This document shows, piece by piece, positions 23,344-34,900 of a stretch of 64,000 bases of DNA (position 1 is the stretch's first letter; every line of letters begins with the position of its first letter). Location of the stretch: contig CM077827.1 of assembly GCA_039720395.1 (NCBI GenBank), positions 22,720,375-22,784,374 on the forward strand. Direction: 5' to 3'. Below the pieces are notes generated by a model that was not told the DNA's origin, searched no databases, and worked only from the letters and a program-made list of their open reading frames with translations. The position numbers and the translations under genes are program-made. Source of the stretch: Liquidambar formosana (Eukaryota; Streptophyta; Magnoliopsida; Saxifragales; Altingiaceae).

Positions 23344-25317
23344 GGTTGAGTTGATTGGGTTTGGGATTTATGGCAAGGGTTCACAGCTGCTGGTTTGGTG
23401 TTGTAAAAGGACGGTGGTGCATTGAGGGTCGTGCTGTGACGACTGTGGTGTTTTGTGGCAGATTCAAAGTGGTGATGCTTGAAGCGACAGAGATGGTGAG
23501 ATGCGAGGAAACATCAGTTTTGCTTGTGTGAAGTGCGTAATCGAAGTTTGCTCTGATACCAAGTTGATGCAGGACAAGCTCAAAACATGTAAAGAAGAGA
23601 AAGAAGCTAGAAAGGAAGCTAAAAGAAACAAGAAAGAAGCAAAAACCCTAGAACGTGGGAAAACCCAATTTTTTAATTCATAATAAGATGAAAATTAAAG
23701 AGAATATTGGAGCCTATATATAGGTCCCAATTACATCAAATAAGGAAAAACTTAACCTAGGAATTTAAAAGGCAATAACTTAATTATTCTTAAAAATAAA
23801 TTTGCCTAAAATATGCTAGAGCCTAGGTCTTCAAGTTAATAGGCTGTATTGGACTACCTGGTTGAACCACGTGCATGCTGTCCCCATCAATATGTCTATA
23901 TGAAAGTCCTATTTTACCCCTCTACTGTTGATAACACTCCTATTTTGCCCCCAAGTAATACATTAACTACCTATTATACCATCTCCCTTTATATTAGATC
24001 TGAACCTCTCTCAGGTGAGGAAGCCATGACCACTCAATGACTCGGTCAATAGGTAATGTTCCCTCTCATCCAAATCTTTTGAGATAAGGACGAATATAAT
24101 TGGGAAGTTAGAACCAAGGACTTTAATATCAATATCACTGGATATATCGAGGGTCCAAAAATGTGGATATATCGGATATATTGTTGGATATATCGACAAT
24201 ATCGATATCGTTTTAAAGATATGGTGGATATTATGATTTAAACATGGATATTTTTATTGAAACTCTAGAAAACAATGATTTAGACTCTAATACACAATCT
24301 AGCATCAAAATATTGCAATTTAAATGTGTATAACACAAGTATGTATTGTGTAGGGTATAAACAGTGTGACGCGCTGAGTAAATATCTATTTGAATTTAAC
24401 ATCTAAATGTCATATATATCATTAAATATCTAAAATACATATCATTTATACAATTCTTTTACATAAAAACAAACAAAGAAGGCCTGCAGTAGCTGCCTGT
24501 CCCAAAAGAAAAGAAAATAAAGACATCACTCTATAGAAAGACAAAAAGAGTTGATGCCAAATAATATTAAACTAATAATGGGTTCTCTACTTCATTTAAT
24601 AATTAAAAAGAAAAAAAAAAACATAAAGTTAAAATAGCTAGGAGAAGGGAAAAAAAGAAAATAATTTCTCTCTTTTTTTTATTATAGAAAATTAGAAAGA
24701 CTCATTTATATATAAAAAGAGTCTTTTATTAAATAAGGAATAATAAAAATAATTATGGTACATTATTTTTATTTATGAATTTGGTGAAGTGTAATACTAT
24801 TATTTATAGAAGCGTAGAAAGTCTATGACTTTTGACAAGTTACGACTCCCCAAAAAGGTAAGTCTAATTTATATTTATATTATATATTATATATATGTAT
24901 ATACCCACAAAATACAGGATCTGAATTCCCTGCCCTCAATCGAAGTTTGAAGGCTTCGACAATGACGAGGTGACCTCGACACTCGACAATGAGGCAACGT
25001 CCATGGAAGCTGGCAGGAAGCTACCAAAGCAACATCGACGGTGAAGAACCCTTCTCAACTGTCGATTGTGGGTACACCTGGCAATTTGGGCGGGTTGGGT
25101 GGGTTTGGGTTTAGGATAAATGGGTTGGGTTGGGTTTGGGTTGGGTCATTAATGGGTTATATAATTTGTGCCATTAATGGGTTGGGTTATGCCCAACCCA
25201 ATTACTGTACAAACCCAAAACTAACCCGCAACCGACCCAATTATGACATAGCCCAGATTTAAACCCAATCCACATTCTGACCCGACCCATTTTCTGACCC
25301 GACCCGTTTTATGCCCT

Positions 25318-25358
<41 letters not shown>

Positions 25359-25661
25359 CTCTCTCTCTCTCTCTCTCCAACCAAAACCCAATCCAAATAT
25401 AACTACTAATGAACTTTGTTTTTTTTTTTTTTCTCCTTTCTCTCTCCTCCCAAAATGCCATCATCAAAGTGTTAGCCTTCTTTAGATTTTTAAAGTAAAT
25501 TAAACCAAAAAAAAAAAATCCAAATCTAGTTGAAACTAATTGCAACCAAAATAAAAAATCAAGAACATTCATGAATGTCAGCTTTTTTTTTCAGATAGAA
25601 GGGAAGGGAAACAAGTGATCCGACCCGACCCGACCCGTTTTTGCCTTAGTGCTTCTTCTTC

Positions 25662-25692
<31 letters not shown>

Positions 25693-25912
25693 TTCAAGAA
25701 CAACCTATGGCAGAGATCTGAGGGGTCGTCGACGAGGCTATGAAGAGGGAGAGAACGGTGGTAGTCTAAGAAGCACGGACATAGGACACAGGACACGGTT
25801 ACGACACGACACAAACACTTCGATACGGCAACTTTTGAAAAACTCAGGACACGACACGGTAGGGATACAGCAATTATAAATAATAAATATATATTTATAA
25901 TTATATATGTAT

Positions 25913-25971
<59 letters not shown>

Positions 25972-28900
25972 GTAATTGTTTTTTGCATTCTATTCTAAAG
26001 GGCGTATGCCCCATGTAAAAAATTATTGTTTGCCTTTACACTTTTATTTTATTTTTTTCTTAGACTAACTATGGTTACAATTTGGAAACCATAAAACCTG
26101 TTCCGGTTAAAAACACCCTTTACAGCTGTGGGAGGCATGACAAAAGGTCATCAGTCATCATTGTCACACCCCCACATCACTGTCACACACACCCACCCCC
26201 CTCGCCACCCCCCCCCCCCAATAGTCTTCTTTTGTTTGGTAAACAGCCCCCCACTCTTCTCCATGCGTCCAACCACCGACGATTTTCAGAGAGCACCGAG
26301 AAACGCAGGGAGAGAAGAGAGCGATGGAGAGAGAATCGGAGAGAGCAGGGAGGCTTACACGCCGACGATTTGCAGAGGTGTTTCGTCCACCTCCGGCAAC
26401 TGTGATTTCTTTCTTTTTCTTTTTCTTTTTCTTTTTCTTCTTTCTTTTTTTTGGTTGATTTTTCCGGCGGACTACGGATGTCCACTACCGTCGACAATGA
26501 AGGCCTTGTTGTGAACTTCTCTTACCGTTTCCACAAAGTGTCTGATGCTCTCATCTCTCTCTTTCTCTCGATTTGATGAAAACGTTTTGCTATTTAAACT
26601 CCGACGGTGCTCGCTGCTGAAGCATTGAACGTCGGCGGTGGTCGCTGCTGCCTCATGCCCCCTTTCGCCGACGGTGGCCGCTGCTGAAGCTTTAAATACC
26701 GACGGTGGTCACTGCTGCCTCATGCCCCCTTCCGGCGGTGGTGCTTGCTACTGAAGCTTTGAACGCCGGCGGTGCTCGGTGCTGTCTCATGCCCCATTTC
26801 GCCGGCGGAAGCTTTGAACGCCGGCGATGGTCACTGCTGCCTCATGCCCCCCTTTAGCCGGAGATGCTCCTACTACCTCATGCCCACCTTTCCCTCTCCC
26901 TTTAAGTTACCCAATAAAACCCAACGGGTCCGGTGGTTAACCCATAACCAACCCATTTATAATTGGGTCAATTATGGGTAACCCATTACCAACCCAATTA
27001 AAAATTTACTTCACCCAAACCCATTTATTGCGGGTGGGTTTGGGCGGGTTCACGGGTTTGGATTGAAATTGCCACCCCTAATTGTGGGTCTGTGATCTAA
27101 CTTTCTTCCATTAGGCATGATGATGGCGATGCAACAATGACGACAAGTAGACGGCAGCAAGAGCACGGTGCACTCTCTACTTCTCTCTAAATTTCAGATC
27201 TGATTTCTTCCTCTCTCTTTCACACACAATGGTGCACTGCAAATTTGCAACCATCCCACCTCTCTAAATTTCAGATCTGATTTCTTCCTCTCTCTTTCAC
27301 TCACAACGGTGCACTGCAAATCTCTACAACCATCCAAGTGGGTTTCGTGCTGTTCTTGTCGATACTCCAAGATATTTCTTCGAAATATCGTCAAAATATC
27401 GTCGAAATGTCGCGAAACAAAGCCAAAAAAAAAGGACTGTTTTCTCAAAATTCGTCGATTTTATCGACATAATCCGATATATTGACGATATGCCGATATA
27501 TCTCTCAATAAGTTACCAAAATAAAATCGCACGAGGATATCGTATTGAGCATGGTCGATACGGTGATATATCGTCGATATATCGCCGGTATCGACGATTT
27601 TTAAGTCCCTGGTTAGAACTACCTTCTCCCCATCAATTATAAACAGATTATGGGAAAATTAATTAATATTTTACATACATGATGCTAAAAATATGATGTA
27701 AAAATCATTTAATATTTTCATTACATGATGCTCTTAATTACTAAAAAATTTCTTCAACTTTGATGTCCTAGCCAAGATAACAATGAGGGTTATATGGAGA
27801 TAGTATTAGTATGTAAATACACACAGGTTCCAACATTACTATATTGTTTCAAAATTATCTAAACATCCTAATTGGCTCTGTTGTATGCCCAAACCTCTCG
27901 ATCCGCTCCGATCTCGCCACCCTTTCAATCATCTCCTTCATTGGCAAAAAACTCACCTCAAGCTCAAACCTCGCAAAATGAAATCGGAAATTAACATTGT
28001 CTCCAAGTTGCCCAAAATCTCACTGTAACATCAAATTGAAAACTCAAAAACCCAGCAAAAATTTCCAAACCCACTGTTTAATTCTCGAGAAAGTGAAGAA
28101 AATGGAAGTCCTCACTCTCAAAGATCAAATGGCTCGTCTTTCACACGCAAATCACATCATATTGGATAGACGGTTAAACGCTGTAGGAGGTCGAGGAACT
28201 TTCCAACAATGCGACATCATAAACCAAAAAGGTGGTCTGGGTTGGCTGCCATCGACGGCAAGCACGCCGGAGGACAATAAACATGATAGAGGCACTTTTT
28301 CTTCATTCAGCTTCTCTCTTGTCTAGTTTGTCTCCGTGGGTTTGAAGAAGACGATGTGGGTATGTGTGTGTGTGTTTTTAAATTAGAATAAAAATACCAG
28401 GGAAGTTGTATCCAAACGACATCGTCATGACGAAGGGTATAAGAGTCATTTCATAGTTGCTGTTAATGCCGTTACCAATTCTAGGTCAATGAAAGCATTG
28501 GGTACTCAATTGACTCAATTGAAACTTGAGGGTATCAAACTAAAACCTGACCCAAACTTAAGGGTAGTTTTCTGCAATTTACCCTAAAAATACCAAAATA
28601 AAATCAAAACAAAACAACAGGCAAAAGAAAATTAAGAAATGAAGTGGAAGACAGGTTGTCTCAAACCTTATGCTTAAGGGAGTGAAGAAACCTGCACCAG
28701 GATATATGCGACAACTGTGACAGCACATATTGCTGTAGTGTAGATACAAAATGATTAACCTGGTGCCTGAAATAAAGCAGAGACAAGAAATTGTTGAAAT
28801 TATGAATATGTAGAATTATTCCCAAGCACAAACAAAAAGTTCAAGCAAGAATGACTACTAAATGTATTTACAAATTTAATATTGCTGTGGAAGGTAGACA

Positions 28901-31900
28901 ATATTCGTTACGAAATTAATTAAATGTTGAATTAGCCCTAATTTCTTGGGCGAGGCTAGACATAGTTAAATTGTGAGACACTAATAAACCATTTGATCCT
29001 GAGAAACCTACTCACTAGTAGACCAAAATAGTATCCCTGTTGGTACCAAAGCTCACACCTCAAGGTATTCATTGAAGAAATTGATTACATCCATTGAAGA
29101 AACTTAAAATTAGTGACAAACTGCTAAATATGCTAGGAATCTTGGGCTTCATGTTTATTTTTTTCCCCTCTAAGGGGGTTCCTCCAAGGTCATCTATTGG
29201 GCCAAATGTGGTGTGAAGATAGCTAGAAGTAGTGGCATCCTATGATAGAGATTCTTGCTATTGCTGTATCGGTGAGGGCTTCTTTTGAATGGGTCCATAA
29301 TTTGGCTAATGGAAACACGGATTTTTTGAAAAAAGAGGAGATTTTACGACGGATAATTTTTGTTGTTTTTTCTTCTTATCCTTCCTTTCTCTTGGAGAAC
29401 TTCTTTAAGTATCCAACAGATAATGTCAAAACTTACAACCAATGCTAAAGGAAAAACACATATGTTGAGGTGTGACAAATCATACCATGGTGAGCTGACT
29501 CAAAGAATAAGACTATAAAGAAAAGAAAAAATAAATAAACAAATGTAGAAAATATGAAGAATTGTTCATCCTACCTCATCTTCATCAAGAGATTAAAATG
29601 GTGGACTTCCCGTTGATGTACAGAATTACTATGATGACTGATTACATGCATTGAATCCTGTAACCAACATCGAAAGCATATTAAATACCTTAAAACATGA
29701 TTTAGACATCCCTTAAGTTCTCACTCACTTCTATGGATTAAATCCTTCTCCAGGGTGACTTAAGTAAAAGGTTTCTACTTTTTCCAATGACAACTTGAGT
29801 ATAACATAAACAGAATGTTTAAAATATGATACACGTATTGAATAATGCTTATAATGCATAATACACTTCAAATAACTGTTGAAAGAAGCTTAAACAAAGA
29901 AATGAAATCTGATGCTCATTCTAATAAGAGCCTTTAGGAGTTGGTGCTTTTGATGCCAACTTTTTTTTGCTTTTGTTATGACTTTTTGAACTATGATCAG
30001 AGGCATATACACTTCTGCCATGCTATGAAATAAATTAAAATATTAAAAACTAATAAAATCTATTATTATATATGAGATTACAAGAATAATAGAGAACACA
30101 GCCCTTGATAGAGCTGAATGACCAAAAAAGATTCATGTAGCCAACCCCATGTAGTTGGGACTAAAACTTCATTGAGTTTTAAGTGAGCTGAGATTAGGAG
30201 AATACAATGATGTCAAGGAAAATCCATGTCTGACGCACACATGTGCCTATATATTTATACCTTCAATGAGCACCACACATCGGTTAATGCAGAAACAGCG
30301 AGCTTGACTTGTATCAGAAAACTGAATATCTCAGCATATATTTTCAATGCACCTGGGGTCAAAACAATACTAATAGGCCAATCCACTCTGTAACCCAAAC
30401 CTAGAAAATCAAAGGAATGCACACCTGCCATTTGTAACATGGTTGTAAGACATAGAAGTGAAAGAAGAACAAGAAAAATGAAGCTATGCCAAGACTAAAA
30501 TTACAATCAAATTCAAATGGGAAGATGATAAATAAAGAAACTCAGTGAAATTGCAGTATTGCAACAAAAGATTTACCAATGGCAGAAGCTGAAAGAGGCA
30601 TCATGCCTTCTCCTTTCATGTACACAAATAACCGAACCTTATTATGGTCTCTTTCACATGAAGACCTTTGAACTGACAATTCAAGTAACCCTTGAATTTC
30701 AGATATTCTCTTATCTGCTTCCGTAACACACCATTTCTAAGATTAATAATACAAGAAAGAGATGAAATCAGAAGGGAAAATTGTCATATATGCATTAATA
30801 TATATATATTATAAAGTAAGATATATTATGTATGGATAAATTAACTAAAATATAACGCATGAATTTAATTACTAGAAAGACATACATGATGCCAAAGAGA
30901 TGTGATAAACAAATCTGCCCAGTCTGCAACTTCCATAAAATGGTATCGCCGCAGTGCCAACAAATGTTCGTGCAAAGAAAATCCTTCTTCAAGCAGCTTA
31001 ATAGTCAACTTGCTAACATATTTATATCTAGCATTGCTAAGGAAAAGCATGCCTAGCATGAAATGATTATTTTTCCAACAGAAACATCTTGAGCAAGACA
31101 TATGATTTTATTATGGAAACAAAATATTACTAAAGCAAAATAAAAGAACAAGAAGAAAAAAAGTTTCATAAAAATATATCCAAGGAACGCATGATATTAC
31201 AAGGCTACCCAATAAAAAGAAAAAACACAGTAATCCACCCTTATAGAATGCCCTGGAGTTAACACACCACAATTTGGTAGGCAACGGCCCCAGAAACAAC
31301 TGATAATAGGTTATGCAAGAGAACTACCAATCCATGTATCTTGAAAGATGCAGTAATTTTCTCAAAATATTAGAGAAATTCTATGGGCCTCCTTCACTGT
31401 CAAAAACCTCCTTAATGACAACCTTTCCCAGGAACCCTTTGAAAACTCAATCGTCTAGGGCTCTAGGCTTAGGCTTCTTGAAACCCACAAAGAGCTCCAA
31501 ATTCTGATTTAGAGGCTTTTAATTACCACCGAATTTTAAAAAGATGGATACAAACCTCCATGATCAATCAAAACCTACAGAATAGACATAAAAGTAGAAC
31601 TATACATAGAACTCAGGAAGAGATCTTCAAGCTTGATTGAAAAGATTGTCTCAGGGGGCAAAGGAGTTTACTGCCTTCCAATCAATTGGATATGATGCAG
31701 CTGAATCTTGACACTATATCTCAAAAGAGAAAGGTCAAAAATTTTCTCTATAACTGATATTAAGTTTCCAACTCAAAACCGTTAAGTTGTTAGGTGGAAG
31801 GCCCAATTACGAGTATATGAAGCCAAATTAAACCCAATATCTGGGAGATGTGGGACTTCCCAACACTCCCCCTCACGCAACCTTCAATGCCACCTATCAG

Positions 31901-34900
31901 GCTCCCAAATCTTACCAATGAAAGCCTTAAGAGAAAAATGAATGCCAATGGCAGATGATCAGAGGACATTTACTCTTTTCTAAGATGCCACCTCACAATG
32001 TTGAAAATAGATGATCGGAGGACATTTCCTCTTTTCTACACATGACAAAAACAAGAAGAGAAACTTATCTGTTCTTTATCACTTTAAATCATGTTCCAAG
32101 TGTTTACCTTTTTAAGACTACAATGAAAGCCAAAACATAAACTCCGTGAGACACTTTGAGGGCTAGATTGCATTAGTGACAGAAGAGTTTGAGGTAGCTA
32201 TAATAAAGTAAAACAAAATTTTATAATAGATGCTACTTGATTCAACACCCATACTCTGGTATCAAGGAAAGGAGAAGAAGACATCTTTGACAAGTTCTAG
32301 AATATAGATTAGTTTTTACAACTCATGGTAGTTACATTAGTGCTCAAAAGTATATTAAAAAAAGAAAAGAGAAAAAATGAAACAATTAACCAAGGTATTT
32401 CTTAGGGCACACGTTAAGACTCATTAATGAAGTAATCATTGCATGGGAAAATGTATTTGCACAATTTTCTATGCATTTTCATGTTTTTCTACGCAATTTG
32501 AACCATTCTCTATGTATTTTCCCGTTTCTCTATGCTATTTGCATCATTTTCTATGGATTTTCACATTTCCCATGAAATTCTTTATATTCTAAATGCATCT
32601 TAACATGTGCCCTTAGGCCACACGTTAAGAAATCCCATTAACCAATTGAGAAAAAGGGACGAGGAGAGAGAGGAGGGGGGGGGGGGGGGGGCAGTAAAAA
32701 CTATAAGATGTGGATTTGATAAGAAGATTTCTCACAAAAGGTCGTCCCAAAGTTTGATTGTTGCCCCCAACCGAACAGCATACATTACAAATGAACGATA
32801 AGAAACAGATCTTCATGTAAATTTCCAAGAAGCATACCAAGTCTCTTGAAGAGCCGCCCTCGCTGTCCTCCCCTCTTAAGAGCGCCATATTTAGTTAGTC
32901 ATAGTAATGCAGGAGACAAAAGGCTATTTGGTCCCACTTAAAACCTCCAGAATCACATGGGTGCCAATGGAACATTCATCAACACCACATCAACTATTCC
33001 TAGGTCTCCTAATGATGAGGACACAGTACAAGAGAAGAAGCAATGGGATGCTTCTTATTTTCTCTCTACCTAAACCCAACCATATGAAGTTTATCTAAAT
33101 CTTGTCAATCCTCACCCTATCTAGAATCCTTAACATTGACACAAAATAGATTAGCAACTGTGGTTCAATGAAACTCTAAAATTTCATGATATCCATCTTT
33201 ACAATGTCTAACATTCCTAATATATGATAACAAAGTGGATTTAGCAGCTCAACAAACAACTTCCTTAACGGCTTGACCTTTCTTTTAGAAGATAAGGTTT
33301 CTTCCACAGAACCCTCGCTTTATATATTATTGTCCCTCCTTTTTCCTCTGTAGTAAATAATAATTTTTTAGGCTCAAAGCTCTACACAACTTTTCTTGAA
33401 TAGGTGATACTTCTCCCTTCAATGATGAGACTCCATCAAAACCCAAAGCTCAAGGCAACATCTGAAAAGTCTCTGCTACAACATAAAAGCCACAGGACAA
33501 TGTAAAAAGAGGTGATCAATAGACTCCACCGCAATCCTACACGTAATGCACCATTGTGGACATGCATAAAGAAAGGGCCTCCTCCTTTGAAACCTGTCAT
33601 TGGTGTTGATTCTCTTGAGAACTAAAGTCCAGGCAGATACCTTAACTTTACAGGGCATACTGGCTTTCCATATCAAGTATAGGGAGAAAAAGAGGAAAAG
33701 TGATGATTCTCGATCAATTTCTCAGAGTTAGATTTACAAGAAAAAATTCCCGAAGAATTGGCAATCCAAATCCTCCTATCAGGAATGAACAATCTCAACG
33801 AAAAACTTTCCATTACCAACAACAAAGATGCAAACTCTAAACTCTCCATCCCGTTGAGATTCCGAAAAAACTTGAAATCCAAACCAAAAGGCTGTAAATC
33901 AAATGAAACTATAGATGAAATAATAGCGTTGTGAGACAAGAAAAGCCTATACAAGCTAGGAAACAAAGAACAAAAAGGTGCATTATCTCTCCAGTGATCT
34001 TCCCAAAAGTGCACTCTATCCCCATTCCTTACAGACAATGAAGTTAAACGCCAAGAAATGAACCGAACCTTGAGAAATAAATTTCCAAGGAAATCTGGTT
34101 GAAGTCCTAGGACTTAAAAGCATCCCAACCATTAGCCTGCACACCATACTTACTCTTGATAATAGCATGCCATAAAGAGTCACTCTCAAGAGGACACCTC
34201 TATAACCACTTGCCAGTTAGAGCAACATTGCTTTCCAAAATATTTCCTAAAGCTAAACGCCCTTGAGACTTAGGTCTAGACACCACCTCCCATTTACCCA
34301 AATGATCCTTCTTGCCCTCACCACTTCCTTCCCATAAAAAGTTCCTCATCAACGTCTCTAATAAATGAGCAACCAAAACCGGAATCCTAAGAAGGGGCAA
34401 ATAGTAAGTGGGAATACTTGATAAGACTGACTAGATCAACACCAATCTTCCTCCCTTGGAAATTAGAGCTCTCTTCCAACCATCTAACCTCTTCCTAACT
34501 CTTATCAATAACTGAAATCCAAAAAGACTCAGAATAAGGATTCCCCACTAAAGGAAGGCCTAAATAAGTAAAGTGCCCAAAATATTATTACACGTTACTT
34601 CCCTAGTTGCATACAATCTTTTATAGTACCATAATAATTTATGAATTGTATCCGTGTTATATTTCTTTCAGTGTTTTGTACATACTATTTAAATAAGAGC
34701 TTCTCATAATTTTACCACAACATTTCTCAAACAAAGAAAAATAATGCATCACAATAAATAGAACCCCATATTCCCAAATGCATAAGACCACTTGGTACAC
34801 CATACATTAGGACCTTCTGCCTCTAATATCCACTGGATAATGTATGCATTGAATGATATATGAAATCATTATGCATTCACCAATGTATGGAATCATTAAA

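Larger units (their letters stand above)
20204..23889 (-). mobile_element. Non-autonomous LTR retroelement carrying a PDS5 fragment
   Basis: Two 325-bp LTRs in direct orientation (20204-20528 and 23565-23889) differ at about 13 positions by eye, roughly 4%. Both start TGATG and end CATCA. The 5-bp target duplication ATATG lies at 20199-20203 and 23890-23894. A tRNA-iMet primer site adjoins the right LTR, so the element reads on the minus strand. The 3.0-kb interior has no gag, protease, integrase or reverse transcriptase. It holds a PDS5-derived segment, a GAATAA-rich stretch near 22025-22270 that may be a nested MITE, and sequence of unknown origin. It must have been moved in trans. Confidence 0.9.
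25073..27080. mobile_element. Nested hAT-type element, 2.0 kb
   Basis: The 8-bp target duplication ATTGTGGG lies at 25065-25072 and 27081-27088. The ends are TACACCTGGCAATTT and, read inward from the right, TAGGGGTGGCAATTT, a terminal sequence common in plant hAT-type elements. Sub-terminal DNA is packed with GGGTTGGGT and ACCCATTT motifs. The interior holds long T and CT runs (25320-25380, 25660-25695), a CGGACACGG-type fragment (about 25772-25870), an AT microsatellite and a GC-rich minisatellite. There is no transposase. Confidence 0.85.
24115..27611. mobile_element. hAT-type non-autonomous element, 3.5 kb
   Basis: The 8-bp target duplication GTTAGAAC lies at 24107-24114 and 27612-27619. 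The terminal inverted repeats are CAAGGACTTTAA and CAGGGACTTAAA (right end read inward). Both ends carry dense GATATATCG/CGATATATC motifs (24135-24210 and 27470-27595), like sub-terminal transposase-binding sites. No transposase frame is seen. A second hAT-type element (25073-27080) lies inside it. Confidence 0.85.
19991..28585. mobile_element. Outer TIR element hosting two nested insertions
   Basis: Terminal inverted repeats of about 100 bp run from 19991 to about 20086 and from about 28487 to 28585. Both start GGGTAAATTGCAGAA and contain AAGTTTGGGTCAG and TTGAGTCAATTGAGT. Removing the LTR element and hAT element inside leaves about 1.4 kb. The long TIRs suggest a Mutator-like or similar element, but a clean 9-bp duplication was not found in the A-rich flanks. 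It ends only about 80 bp from the donor of GCP6 exon 11. A plus-strand frame at 27997-28326 lies within the 1.4-kb core. Confidence 0.75.
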
